Of a stretch of DNA of 48,963 nt, positions 15,147-24,037 are shown in pieces. Each line of letters opens with the position of its first letter. Positions within the stretch are counted from its first letter, which is position 1. Below the pieces are notes generated by a model that was not told the DNA's origin, searched no databases, and was given only the letters and a program-made list of their open reading frames with translations. Origin of the DNA: Tepidibacter mesophilus (GTDB lineage: Bacteria; Bacillota; Clostridia; Peptostreptococcales; Peptostreptococcaceae). Location of the stretch: positions 1 to 48,963 of the forward strand of contig NZ_BDQY01000025.1 of NCBI RefSeq assembly GCF_002724055.1, written 5' to 3'. The position numbers and the translations under genes were made by a program.

Positions 15147-16046
15147 ATGACAATAAATAAAGAAGAATTTTTAGTGAAATACCATTTAGCAGACAAAATT
15201 AAAAATACTGATGTAGATTGGAAAGTTATAAATGATATATATAATGACTTTAATGAATATAAAAAAAGTTATGAAAGTCAAGCAGATTTTATAGCTACGA
15301 TTTTTAGAACTCATAAAAATATACACTCTGTTAAGTCTAGGGTAAAAGATCCAGATAGACTCATAGAAAAAATAATAAGAAAGATTCCTAGTAGAAAAAA
15401 TAAATATGGAGAAAACTTCTGTTTTTCAGTAGATAATTACAAAGAAGAAATAACAGATTTAATAGGAATTAGAGCAATACATATATTTAAAGAAGACTGG
15501 GAAGAAATACATAAGTTTATAATGAAAACATGGGATGTAATAGAAATAACAGCAAATGTAAGAGATGGAGACGATACTCAAAAATTTAAAGAATTAGGTA
15601 TTGAAATTCATTCTAGAAAATCAGGATATCGCTCAGTTCACTATTTGATTGAATTTTTTCCAACAAATCAAAAAGTTATTGCAGAAATTCAAGTTAGAAC
15701 TATATTTGAAGAAGGGTATGGAGAAATAGATCATAAGCTTAGATATAGCCATAAAGAAATACCAGAAGTTTTAGCATTAAATCTGCTTTTGTTCAATAGA
15801 ATTGCTGGAAGTTCTGATGAAATGGCATCTTTGATAAATCTATTAAACAAAAACTGGTCCCAAATGGAAGTTAAATATGATGAAGTTATAAAGTCTAAAA
15901 ATAATCAAATATTAAAAATCAAGGATAAAATACTAAATAATATAAATATAGATGAAAAAGAAAAAAACGATTTAATATCCACCTTAGATAAAATAGTAAA
16001 AGATGATACATCTATAGATTTTGCAAAAAATATGATACAGACATAA
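15147..16046 (+). CDS. RelA/SpoT-domain protein, probable small alarmone synthetase
   Basis: This 299-residue protein has the nucleotidyltransferase domain of (p)ppGpp synthetases: DLIGIRAIHIFKEDW, SRKSGYRSVHYLIEF and AEIQVRTIFEEGYGEIDHKL match the conserved pyrophosphokinase motifs, including the GYRSVH loop and the EIQVRT strand. There is no HD hydrolase domain and no TGS/ACT regulatory region, so it should make alarmones (ATP to GTP/GDP pyrophosphate transfer) without degrading them. A C-terminal helical tail (residues ~235-299) is longer than in RelQ/RelP. A toxic alarmone synthase is possible, but no antitoxin partner is visible. AAGGAGA precedes the ATG. Confidence 0.85.
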   Translation: MTINKEEFLVKYHLADKIKNTDVDWKVINDIYNDFNEYKKSYESQADFIATIFRTHKNIHSVKSRVKDPDRLIEKIIRKIPSRKNKYGENFCFSVDNYKEEITDLIGIRAIHIFKEDWEEIHKFIMKTWDVIEITANVRDGDDTQKFKELGIEIHSRKSGYRSVHYLIEFFPTNQKVIAEIQVRTIFEEGYGEIDHKLRYSHKEIPEVLALNLLLFNRIAGSSDEMASLINLLNKNWSQMEVKYDEVIKSKNNQILKIKDKILNNINIDEKEKNDLISTLDKIVKDDTSIDFAKNMIQT

Positions 16047-16120
16047 TGGGAGTAATGTAATGTTAACAAATGAATTTATAGACTATATGTAGTTTATAAA
16101 AGGTATATTTATATTTTATT

Positions 16121-16155
16121 AGGCAAATATTATTTATAGTAAATAATATTTGCCT
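16121..16155. terminator. Bidirectional intrinsic terminator
   Basis: AGGCAAATATTATTTA (16121-16136) pairs with TAAATAATATTTGCCT (16140-16155). It sits between convergent genes and overlaps the stop codon of the radical SAM gene. Confidence 0.8.
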
Positions 16156-17069
16156 TGATATGAATTTCTAATTGAAAGTTCTTTATCTATGCCATTTAAA
16201 ATGCTTCTCTTATCAAGACTCCACCATGGACCGATCAATGTATCTTTGGATCCATCTCCTGTCAATCTGTGAATTGTTATATTAGGATTTAGCCTTTCTA
16301 AAATATCACAAACTAAATTTATATACTCATCTTTTTCTAATAGATTAAATTTAGTTGAATTATAGTATCTTTCAAGATCAGTTCCCTTTATTATATGAAG
16401 TAGATGCAACTTTACTCCTTGAATGTCCATTCGAGAAATTTTTGAAATTGATTCGAAAATCATTTCTTTTGTTTCATTTGGAATACCTAATATCAAATGA
16501 GTTACAACATTTATATTATAAGACCTTAGTGTTTTTACTTTTTCTTCGAATAAAGAAAAAGGATATCCTCTTCTTAAAAACTCAGCACTCTGATTATGTA
16601 CAGTTTGAAGTCCCAGTTCAATCCAAAGATATGTTTTTTTACTTAAGTCACTTAGTAATTGTATAACATCATCATCTAAGCAATCCGGTCTTGTCGCTAT
16701 TGCAATACCAACTATATCATCGCAATTAATAGCTGATTCATATTTTTTTCTTAATACATCAACATCAGCATAAGTGTTAGTGAAATTTTGAAAATAGGCG
16801 ATATACTTTCCGTTAGGCCATTTATTACTTAGTAGATTTATTTGCTCTTTTATCTGTTTATCAATAGTTAAAACTCTATTCGAAGCATATTCTCCAGATC
16901 CAGTATCGCTACAAAATATACATCCATTAAAACCTATTTTCCCATCCCTATTAGGGCAAGTAAATCCACCATCGAGTGATAATTTGAAGATTTTTTCATT
17001 AAATATTTTTCTGAGTTCAAAATTAAGTGAATGATACCTTTTATCAAACCAATTCAAATTAGTGCACAT
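16134..17069 (-). CDS. TIGR01212-family radical SAM protein (YhcC-like)
   Basis: The 311-residue protein begins RYHSLNFELRKIFNEKIFKL and contains CPNRDGKIGFNGCIFC (the C-x11-C-x2-C variant cluster motif of the YhcC/TIGR01212 group), which binds a [4Fe-4S] cluster and S-adenosylmethionine. Other segments fit the family: IATRPDCLDD, ELGLQTVH, THLILGIPNET and HRLTGDG. The reaction is not established from sequence; YhcC-type proteins are oxygen-sensitive enzymes of unclear substrate. It stands alone on the minus strand with a terminator at 16121-16155. Confidence 0.9.
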   Translation of the reverse strand: MCTNLNWFDKRYHSLNFELRKIFNEKIFKLSLDGGFTCPNRDGKIGFNGCIFCSDTGSGEYASNRVLTIDKQIKEQINLLSNKWPNGKYIAYFQNFTNTYADVDVLRKKYESAINCDDIVGIAIATRPDCLDDDVIQLLSDLSKKTYLWIELGLQTVHNQSAEFLRRGYPFSLFEEKVKTLRSYNINVVTHLILGIPNETKEMIFESISKISRMDIQGVKLHLLHIIKGTDLERYYNSTKFNLLEKDEYINLVCDILERLNPNITIHRLTGDGSKDTLIGPWWSLDKRSILNGIDKELSIRNSYQGKYYLL

Positions 17070-17233
17070 CCTTTATATTTATATAGTGTAGAATATATTT
17101 TACTATGCAAAATAAAATATTTCAAGGAATAATAGAATAGAAAGTGAATATATATAAGTATATTTTGAAGGTATTTATTGTTTAAAGTTTAATTATATAA
17201 AAGTATGAATAAAGTAATAAGGGGGAGTGTATA

Positions 17234-18133
17234 ATGAGTAGACAATTAAAAGCTGACCTAGCTTTACTATGTGTAACTATAGGGTGGGGAGCTTCTTTCA
17301 TATTGACAAAAAATTCATTATCTGAATTGGAAACATACAACTTTTTAGCTATAAGATTTTTAATAGCATTCATAATATCTAGTTGTATATTTTTTAAGAA
17401 TATGATTAAAACAGATAAGAAGACTATGAAATATGGATTAGTATTAGGCATTATACTTTATGCACATTATGCATTTCAAACAGTTGGACTTAACTATACA
17501 ACAGCTTCAAAATCTGCTTTTATAACTGGATCAAATGTTATAATGGTACCTATACTAGCGGGATTTATGATTAAGCAGTTTCCACAAAAAAAGTCATTAG
17601 TAAGTGCAGTTCTTGCACTGATAGGTCTTGCTATGCTTACTTTAAATGAAAACATCACAAGAATTAATATTGGGGATATATATACATTGGTATGCGCTAT
17701 TATATTCGCTATATACATAATATTTGTAGGAAAATATACTTGGGAATGTGAATCTATAGCATTAGCGGTTATCCAATTTGGAGTTGTTGCTTTTTTAAGT
17801 ATTATGACATCCGTTACAATGGAAAGTCCCAACTTGCCATCTAGCAGTGATGTTTGGGTCAATATAATTATATTAAGCATAATATGTACCTCAGGTGCAT
17901 TTATAATACAAAGTGTGGCACAAAAGTTTACAACTTCAAATCACACAGCTCTAATTTATTCAGCAGAACCTGTATTTGCAGCTATGTTTGGATATTTCTT
18001 ATACTCTGAAATTATCACTGTAAAAACAGGAATAGGAGCATTTTTAATATTGTTAGGAATGATAATATCTGAAGTTGATTTTAGTAAATTTTTAAAAGTA
18101 GAAGAAGACGATAATTTAATAAATAATGAATAA
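17234..18133 (+). CDS. EamA/DMT-family transporter
   Basis: The 299-residue protein has ten hydrophobic helices in two repeated EamA halves, the layout of drug/metabolite transporters. The family start ADLALLCVTIGWGASFILTK and the second-half motif TSNHTALIYSAEPVFAAMFG are both typical. It should sit in the cell membrane and export metabolites or amino acids; the substrate is unknown. GGGGGAG precedes the ATG. An intrinsic terminator follows at 18146-18180. Confidence 0.9.
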   Translation: MSRQLKADLALLCVTIGWGASFILTKNSLSELETYNFLAIRFLIAFIISSCIFFKNMIKTDKKTMKYGLVLGIILYAHYAFQTVGLNYTTASKSAFITGSNVIMVPILAGFMIKQFPQKKSLVSAVLALIGLAMLTLNENITRINIGDIYTLVCAIIFAIYIIFVGKYTWECESIALAVIQFGVVAFLSIMTSVTMESPNLPSSSDVWVNIIILSIICTSGAFIIQSVAQKFTTSNHTALIYSAEPVFAAMFGYFLYSEIITVKTGIGAFLILLGMIISEVDFSKFLKVEEDDNLINNE

Positions 18134-18145
18134 AATATTTATTGA

Positions 18146-18180
18146 AAAAATTCATCTATATAAAATATAGATGAATTTTT
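18146..18180 (+). terminator. Intrinsic terminator
   Basis: A 15-bp perfect stem (AAAAATTCATCTATA with TATAGATGAATTTTT) and T-run lie 12 bases after the transporter stop codon. Confidence 0.85.
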
Positions 18181-18231
18181 TGTGTATATTTAGGAAAAAC
18201 TTGTATTGTAAGAAAAGGTAGGTGAATATAA

Positions 18232-18807
18232 TTGAATGAAATAAATATAAAAGATAATAATGCTTACATACATTTCCCAAATATACTTAAAAGTTATATT
18301 AAAGAAAATTACAAAGAAGATCATAAAGAAATAATTATATTGTGCATAGGGACGGACAGGTGTACTGGAGATTCTTTAGGACCATTAATTGGTTATAAAC
18401 TTCAAAATAAAATAAATAAATATAAAGAAATATATATACATGGAACATTAGAAGAACCTGTACATGCAAAAAATTTAGACGATACAATTGAATATATAAA
18501 TAAAAATTATGAAAATCCATTTATAATAGCGATAGATGCATGCTTAGGGGCATCGGATAGAATTGGATGTATTAAAGTTTCTAATGGAGCATTAAGACCC
18601 GGAGCAGGAGTAAATAAAAAATTACCTTCTGTAGGAGATATAAATATACTAGGGATAGTAAATGTAGCAGGTTTTATGGAATTTATGGTTTTACAGAATA
18701 CAAGATTACAATTAATAATGAAAATGTCTGATTTTATATCAAGAGGAATAGATCATGCATTATGGACATGTACCCAGAAAAATCAAGTACAGAATAATAT
18801 ATTTTAA
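18232..18807 (+). CDS. yyaC: YyaC-family spore protease-like sporulation protein
   Basis: This 191-residue protein is a DUF1256/YyaC protein: IILCIGTDRCTGDSLGPLIG near residue 43, IYIHGTLEEPVHAKNL, IAIDACLGASDRIGCIKV and GALRPGAGVNKKLPSVGDIN are its signature blocks. The fold resembles the germination protease GPR and hydrogenase-maturation peptidases, and the gene is sporulation-associated in Bacillus and Clostridia. The start is a TTG at 18232 after AAGGTAGGTGA; no in-frame ATG is better placed. A hairpin terminator follows directly. Confidence 0.9.
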   Translation: MNEINIKDNNAYIHFPNILKSYIKENYKEDHKEIIILCIGTDRCTGDSLGPLIGYKLQNKINKYKEIYIHGTLEEPVHAKNLDDTIEYINKNYENPFIIAIDACLGASDRIGCIKVSNGALRPGAGVNKKLPSVGDINILGIVNVAGFMEFMVLQNTRLQLIMKMSDFISRGIDHALWTCTQKNQVQNNIF

Positions 18808-18843
18808 AAAATGCCATTTGAATTAATTCAAATGGCATTTTTT
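18806..18843 (+). terminator. Intrinsic terminator of yyaC
   Basis: AAAATGCCATTTGAA and TTCAAATGGCATTTT form a near-perfect stem around TTAA-like centre, followed by T residues, immediately after the yyaC stop. Confidence 0.85.
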
Positions 18844-18954
18844 AAAATATATTATTCCTAGTAGAAAATAAAAGGAAATATTTAAATTTTAATGTAACAA
18901 CAAAACAAGATAAAACATAAAATAATATGTACTTAATAATAAAGGAGGTAAATT

Positions 18955-19245
18955 ATGAGTTTATTTAAAGCTTTCAAAAAGAATAAACAAAAAACTAAAA
19001 CTAATGATAACAGTAAAAAAGAAATAAAAGTTAGCAAAAAAGTGAAAAAACCAAAACGTGAAAGTTCTGATGAAAAAAAACATAATGAAGTAAGAGAAGA
19101 TAACGACAATATAGAGTACCTTAATGAAGAAATTAATAATGAGTCAAAACCAAGTAAAAAGAAAAAAAATAGAAACAAGAGAGATAGTAAAAACAATACT
19201 ACTGAAATCATAGAATTAATAGATGATAGTGAAGTAGAAAAATAG
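18955..19245 (+). CDS. Lysine-rich small protein of unknown function
   Basis: The 96-residue product is extremely charged: an N-terminal Lys-rich part (FKAFKKNKQKTKT), then mixed Glu/Asp/Lys (ESSDEKKHNEVREDNDNIEY), then KKKKNRNKRDSKN and an acidic end. It has no hydrophobic core, signal or known domain and is probably disordered, perhaps binding nucleic acid or the membrane surface. The perfect ribosome site AAAGGAGGT seven bases before the ATG, and a strong terminator directly after, argue for a real gene. The opposite strand is also open here but only mirrors this composition. Confidence 0.65.
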   Translation: MSLFKAFKKNKQKTKTNDNSKKEIKVSKKVKKPKRESSDEKKHNEVREDNDNIEYLNEEINNESKPSKKKKNRNKRDSKNNTTEIIELIDDSEVEK

Positions 19246-19283
19246 GAGAACAACACATTATGTGTTGTTCTCCTATTTTTTTT
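19241..19283 (+). terminator. Strong intrinsic terminator
   Basis: A 17-bp perfect stem (19241-19257 with 19261-19277, loop TTA) starts AATAGGAGAACAAC and is followed by a T-run to 19283. Confidence 0.9.
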
Positions 19284-19417
19284 ACAAATACTACAAAATT
19301 TAAGAAAAATTTAAGAAAATTTTAAGCAAAAAAAAATATTAAAATGTTATAATCATAATGTAAAGAAAAAATTACAATTAATTCCATATAATCAAAGTAA
19401 AGTAGGAGGTAAATTTA

Positions 19418-20653
19418 ATGGCAAAAAAAAAGAAAATAATAGGTATATCAATCAGTTTAGTTATTTTATTATTTATAGTATTTAATTTTAAAACATCGGG
19501 GTCAAGTGATGTTATGTCAGTAAGAACGACAGATATAATAAAAAGTGATATAAGCTCTAATATATATGTTAAAGGAGAGTTGAAAAGTAAGGTAAAATCA
19601 GAAATATCTTCAGACCTTACATATATAGTAGATAATATATTCGTAAAAGAAGGAGACCAAGTAAAAAAAGGAGATAGGTTAGCAACCTTTGATATGAAAC
19701 AATTAAATCAAGATATTGAATCAGCAAAACTTGAATTTGAAATTCAAGAAGCTCAATATAAAGAAAAAAATAGTGAAGAACAAATTTTATCTTTGCAAAA
19801 AGATATAGAAAATCAAACTATGGATTTTGAAATCGCTCAAAATAAATATGAAAGTTCTAAATCATTATATGAATTAGGAAGTATTAGTAAAGATGAACTT
19901 GATTCTGATTATAATACATATAAAAAATCTCAAAACAATTTAGACAAAATAAAAGCAGATTTAAATAAAGCCATAAGAGAAAAGAATAACGATTCAGATG
20001 CAAAATCATTGGAACTTAAAAAATTGAATTTGAAACAAAAAATAGATGATTTAAGTAAATCAACAATAAAAAGTCCAATAGATGGAACTGTTACAGCTAT
20101 TGATGCAAAAATAGGATCAATTCCTAAAGGTGCTGGAGGGATATTTGTCATAGAAGATTTGAAAACTTTAAAGGCAACATTCGATATAAATGAATTTGAT
20201 ATAAGCAAATTACATAAAGGACAAGAAATAAATTTAACTACAGAATCTCTTCCTAATTCTACTTTTAAAGGAAAAATAACCAATATTTATCCAACAGCAC
20301 GAGTAAAAGAAGGATCTTCTTCAGGAAAGCAAATAATAATCCCCGTAGAGGTGGATTTACTTGGAAATATAGAAGGATTAAGACCTGGCCTTGTAATTGA
20401 ATCTAAAATAGAGACAGAGAAACAAAAAGATACATTAGTTCTTCCTTATGAAGCAATCTACGAAAAACCAGATAAAACTAAATGCATATTTTTAGTAAAG
20501 AATGAATTATTAAAGGAGATTCCCGTTGAATTAGGAATACAGAGTGAATTAGAAGTACAAGTTATTTCAAAGAATATAAAACCAGGTGATAAAGTGGCGC
20601 TTAATCCTAATGAAACTTTCATAGATGGGATGAAGGTTTCTACTATGAAGTAG
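19418..20653 (+). CDS. Efflux periplasmic adaptor (MacA/HlyD-like) subunit
   Basis: The 411-residue protein has an N-terminal membrane anchor (about residues 5-22), a split lipoyl/biotinyl domain (VKGELKSKVKSEISSDLTY and later LSKSTIKSPIDGTVTAIDAK), an intervening long coiled coil (about residues 90-200), and beta-barrel and proximal domains (EFDISKLHKGQEINLTTESL). This is the MacA type of membrane-fusion protein, which in Gram-positives links an ABC exporter to the cell wall side. It is the first gene of a four-gene operon with an ATPase (20673), a permease (21383) and a TolC-like protein (22604). TAGGAGGT precedes the ATG. Confidence 0.9.
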   Translation: MAKKKKIIGISISLVILLFIVFNFKTSGSSDVMSVRTTDIIKSDISSNIYVKGELKSKVKSEISSDLTYIVDNIFVKEGDQVKKGDRLATFDMKQLNQDIESAKLEFEIQEAQYKEKNSEEQILSLQKDIENQTMDFEIAQNKYESSKSLYELGSISKDELDSDYNTYKKSQNNLDKIKADLNKAIREKNNDSDAKSLELKKLNLKQKIDDLSKSTIKSPIDGTVTAIDAKIGSIPKGAGGIFVIEDLKTLKATFDINEFDISKLHKGQEINLTTESLPNSTFKGKITNIYPTARVKEGSSSGKQIIIPVEVDLLGNIEGLRPGLVIESKIETEKQKDTLVLPYEAIYEKPDKTKCIFLVKNELLKEIPVELGIQSELEVQVISKNIKPGDKVALNPNETFIDGMKVSTMK

Positions 20654-20672
20654 TTAGAAAGAAGGTATAAAA

Positions 20673-21359
20673 ATGATAGAGGTTAAAAATCTAGAAAAAG
20701 TATATCAAAATGGAGATATAAAAGTTCCCGCTTTAAAAAATGTATCTCTTAATATAAAAGAAGGCGAATTTGTAGCAATAATGGGTTCTTCTGGATCTGG
20801 TAAATCTACTTTTATGAATATTTTAGGCTGTCTTGATAAACCAACTGCTGGAGAGTATCTGCTAGATGGAATACCTATACAAGATAGAAATGAAGAAGAA
20901 TTATCAGATATAAGAAATTTAAAAATAGGATTTGTATTTCAATCATTTAATCTTATTCCAAGAACATCCTCACTTAAAAATGTAGAATTACCACTTTTAT
21001 ATGCCAGAAAAAATCAGAATGATAGAAAGAAAAAAGCAATTAATATTTTAGAAAAAGTTGGATTGAAAGATAGAATACATCATATGCCTAATGAGTTATC
21101 TGGAGGACAAAGGCAAAGAGTTGCAATAGCTAGAGCATTAGCCAATGAACCTCCTTTGATTTTAGCAGATGAGCCAACTGGAAATCTTGACTCAAAATCA
21201 GGGGATGAGGTAATGGAAATTTTTAAGAAGTTGAATGATGAAGGTGTAACAATAATACTTGTAACACATGAACCAGAGATTGCACAACATTGCAAACGAA
21301 TAGTAGCTTTTAAAGATGGGGTTTTAATAAAGGATGAACTTGTCGAAAATAGATTATAG
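20673..21359 (+). CDS. MacB/LolD-type ABC transporter ATP-binding protein
   Basis: The 228-residue ATPase has Walker A GSSGSGKST, Q-loop VFQSFNLIP, signature LSGGQRQRVAIARAL, Walker B LILADEPTGNLDS and H-loop VTHEPE. The sequence GNLDS after Walker B is typical of the LolD/MacB/FtsE class, which drive type VII mechanotransmission ABC exporters rather than classic transmembrane pumping. It lies 19 bases after the adaptor and just before the permease, so the three act as one exporter. Confidence 0.93.
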   Translation: MIEVKNLEKVYQNGDIKVPALKNVSLNIKEGEFVAIMGSSGSGKSTFMNILGCLDKPTAGEYLLDGIPIQDRNEEELSDIRNLKIGFVFQSFNLIPRTSSLKNVELPLLYARKNQNDRKKKAINILEKVGLKDRIHHMPNELSGGQRQRVAIARALANEPPLILADEPTGNLDSKSGDEVMEIFKKLNDEGVTIILVTHEPEIAQHCKRIVAFKDGVLIKDELVENRL

Positions 21360-21382
21360 ATTTTAGATTGGAGGTTAATACT

Positions 21383-22579
21383 TTGTTTTTTTTAGAAAAT
21401 TTTAAGCTAGCTATATCCAGTCTAAGAGCAAATAAGATGAGGTCTTTTTTGACAATGCTAGGGATAATAATAGGTATTAGTTCTGTTATTACAATAATGA
21501 CTCTAGGGGAGATTGGTAAAGCAAGTATAGGTAAAGAATTTGAGGGATTTGGAACTCATAGAATAAATATTCGTTTGAATTGGGGTGATGAGGTAAGAAA
21601 TACTGATTTTTTAAACGATAATGAACTTGAAAAAATAAAGAATGCATTTTCAAAAGAAATTGAATATATATCTCCTATTACTTGGGGATCAGGAAAAGCA
21701 AAGAAAAATAAATCGTTTGCGAATGTAGATATACAGGGAACAAATGAAGACTATAAAGCTATAGGAAAAGTAAATATTACAAATGGAAGATTTCTAAATA
21801 AAGAGGATATCAAAGGAAGGCGATATGTAGCTGTTATAAATAAAAAACTTGCTCTTAAATTATTTAATAGAGAAAATGTAGTTGGAGAAACTATAAAGAT
21901 AGAAAGTGGAGATTCTGGGCAACGTTTTGTTATAGTAGGGGTATATGAAGATCCTCCTTCCGTATTTGATAAATTTAATAAAGAAGATCAAACTATACTT
22001 TATGCTCCTGTAAGTATTATACAAAATGATGGTTTATATTACTCAGCTCAAGCTCAGTTATCTAAGAAAGTTGATATTGATTTAACATGTGATAAAATTT
22101 CAAAATATTTATCTAGAATAAAAATCAAGAAAAATTTATATGATGTAAAATCTGCAAAAAGTGAAATGAATATAGTTGATAATGTATTAAGTAAGATATC
22201 TCTAGGAATAGGAGCGGTGGCTGCTATATCTTTATTAGTTGGTGGGATTGGTGTTATGAATATAATGTTGGTTTCTGTAACTGAAAGAACTAGAGAAATA
22301 GGGATAAGAAAGGCTTTAGGCGCTAAAAGAAAAGATATATTGCTTCAGTTTTTAGTAGAGTCAATGATAATATCAGGACTAGGCGGATTAATAGGTGTTA
22401 CGTTAGGTCTTGGAGTATCTAATATAGCAGCATTAATCTTGAAAGTAAATCCTAGTGTACCTATTAAATATATAGTAATAAGTGTTTCGTTTTCTGCTAT
22501 TGTTGGAATATTCTTCGGATTATATCCTGCTAATAAAGCAGCTAAACTTGACCCTATAGAAGCACTTAGATATGAGTAA
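21383..22579 (+). CDS. MacB-like ABC permease (FtsX domain)
   Basis: The permease has the expected layout: an N-terminal helix (NFKLAISSLRANKMRSFLTM with LGIIIGISSVITIMTLG), a large extracellular MacB_PCD domain (~residues 45-265), then three C-terminal helices with GGIGVMNIMLVSVTERTREI and GIRKALGAKRKDILLQFLVE, ending in AAKLDPIEALRYE. These are hallmarks of the MacB/YknZ family. A TTG at 21368 is in frame but part of its own ribosome site; GGAGG at 21370-21374 points to the TTG at 21383, giving 398 residues. It partners the ATPase at 20673 and the adaptor at 19418. Confidence 0.9.
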   Translation: MFFLENFKLAISSLRANKMRSFLTMLGIIIGISSVITIMTLGEIGKASIGKEFEGFGTHRINIRLNWGDEVRNTDFLNDNELEKIKNAFSKEIEYISPITWGSGKAKKNKSFANVDIQGTNEDYKAIGKVNITNGRFLNKEDIKGRRYVAVINKKLALKLFNRENVVGETIKIESGDSGQRFVIVGVYEDPPSVFDKFNKEDQTILYAPVSIIQNDGLYYSAQAQLSKKVDIDLTCDKISKYLSRIKIKKNLYDVKSAKSEMNIVDNVLSKISLGIGAVAAISLLVGGIGVMNIMLVSVTERTREIGIRKALGAKRKDILLQFLVESMIISGLGGLIGVTLGLGVSNIAALILKVNPSVPIKYIVISVSFSAIVGIFFGLYPANKAAKLDPIEALRYE

Positions 22580-22603
22580 ATTATGAATTGATAGGAGGTT
22601 AAT

Positions 22604-23740
22604 ATGAAAAAAAACAGATATATATTTTTATTTATAATAGTTGCACTATTTACGCTTTTTAATTCAATAATATCATTTAAATCATTTGCAGACGATATTC
22701 AAAATAATATATTGACTTTAGAAAGAGCACAAAGTGAAGCTATATTAAACTCAAATATATTAAAAGAAGACAATAGAAGCTTGGATGCATTGCATGATGA
22801 ACGTTCAAAAACAATAAGACAAGAAAAGCAGGCAAAGAACAGAAAATCAAATTCGGAATGGGATGCTACACTGGAAGATTACAAATATGAATCTGGGGAT
22901 AAAAGTAAAGAAGTTGATATGAAAATAGAAAGTAATGAAATAAAATTAAAAGAAGATGAAAAACAAATAAAAAGAAAAGTACTTCACTTATTTCAAGATA
23001 TTTTAATTAAGCAAAAAGAACTAGAAGTAGCAAAAATTAATATAGAATATGAGTATAAGCAACTAAAAATATCGGAGTTGAAAAATAATCTTGGTAAAAT
23101 TTCGGATATTGATTTAAAAAACAGCAAAAATAAATATGATGAAATGGTCACATTATCAGCAACTAAAAGGATTGAATTAGATAATTTATATAATACCTTA
23201 AATCAATCAATAGGACATGAAATTAATAAAAGATATGTTGTTGTATTAGATGATATAGATGAAAATTTTAGTATTGAAAGTATAAAAAAACCTGAAAATA
23301 TCATAGATATGGTTTTAAAGAATAGATATGATTATGTAAATTTAAAGAATAGTTATGAAATACAGAATCTAAATTTGAATAATATCAAAATTAAATATAC
23401 TCCAAATACATATATATACCAAGAGGAAGAAAGAACTTTAAATAATTATAAAGAATTGTATCAAGAAAAAGAAATTTCAATAAAAAATGAATTAGAGAAT
23501 GAATATTCTCAACTTATTTTATGTAAAGAAAAGTTAAACAGTAATGAACAAATTTTAAAAAACTCCAAGACTATTTTTCAAAATAAATATAATTTTTTTA
23601 AATGTGGTAGATTGAGCAAGATGGATATAGAAAATGCTAGAATAGACATGATTAATAAAGAACTTGATTATATGATTAATAAATTTGAATTTCAAAGAAA
23701 TTTAGATAAATACATATCAAATTATGATTATACTAAATAA
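22604..23740 (+). CDS. TolC-family-like secreted coiled-coil protein
   Basis: The 378-residue protein has a signal peptide (cleavage likely after SFA near residue 29) and then long helices with heptad character, starting NNILTLERAQSEAILNSN, the typical opening of the TolC/OEP family (LTLEEAIxxALxNN). TolC proteins are outer-membrane channels in Gram-negatives; in Clostridia, which lack an outer membrane, members are usually annotated TolC family and presumably extend the exporter into the cell wall. The last gene of the adaptor-ATPase-permease operon, with RBS AGGAGGT and a terminator at 23748-23779. The beta-barrel segments of true TolC seem to be absent or reduced. Confidence 0.7.
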   Translation: MKKNRYIFLFIIVALFTLFNSIISFKSFADDIQNNILTLERAQSEAILNSNILKEDNRSLDALHDERSKTIRQEKQAKNRKSNSEWDATLEDYKYESGDKSKEVDMKIESNEIKLKEDEKQIKRKVLHLFQDILIKQKELEVAKINIEYEYKQLKISELKNNLGKISDIDLKNSKNKYDEMVTLSATKRIELDNLYNTLNQSIGHEINKRYVVVLDDIDENFSIESIKKPENIIDMVLKNRYDYVNLKNSYEIQNLNLNNIKIKYTPNTYIYQEEERTLNNYKELYQEKEISIKNELENEYSQLILCKEKLNSNEQILKNSKTIFQNKYNFFKCGRLSKMDIENARIDMINKELDYMINKFEFQRNLDKYISNYDYTK

Positions 23741-23747
23741 ACATAAT

Positions 23748-23779
23748 AAGAAAGCTTAGAATAAATTCTAAGCTTTCTT
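23748..23779 (+). terminator. Intrinsic terminator of efflux operon
   Basis: AAGAAAGCTTAGAAT and ATTCTAAGCTTTCTT form a 15-bp stem directly after the TolC-like gene. Confidence 0.85.
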
Positions 23780-24037
23780 TTATATTAAACAAGAAGTTAA
23801 TAATTAAACTACTATACATGAGTGGTTAAAATCATATAGATTTATACATCTCTGCAATTTATGTAGTTATTTATTAATTTCTCGTTGTATTATTATAATA
23901 ACCTATTTTTAAAAATATATTCTGGAATATTTATGTAAAAAATATCTAAACCAATTTTCGGAATTTCCCATACAAATAAATATTATTATATTGGTATGGG
24001 ATAATATTAAATAAAGTATTTTTTTAGGAGGTTTTTC

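Noticed and set aside
15147-16046. RelA/SpoT-domain gene as a toxin-antitoxin module
   Set aside because: No small antitoxin gene overlaps or adjoins it; the neighbours are an exporter and a convergent radical SAM gene.
18933-19256. Open minus-strand frame of ~107 hydrophobic residues
   Set aside because: It mirrors the Lys-rich plus-strand gene, which has an AAAGGAGGT site and its own terminator.
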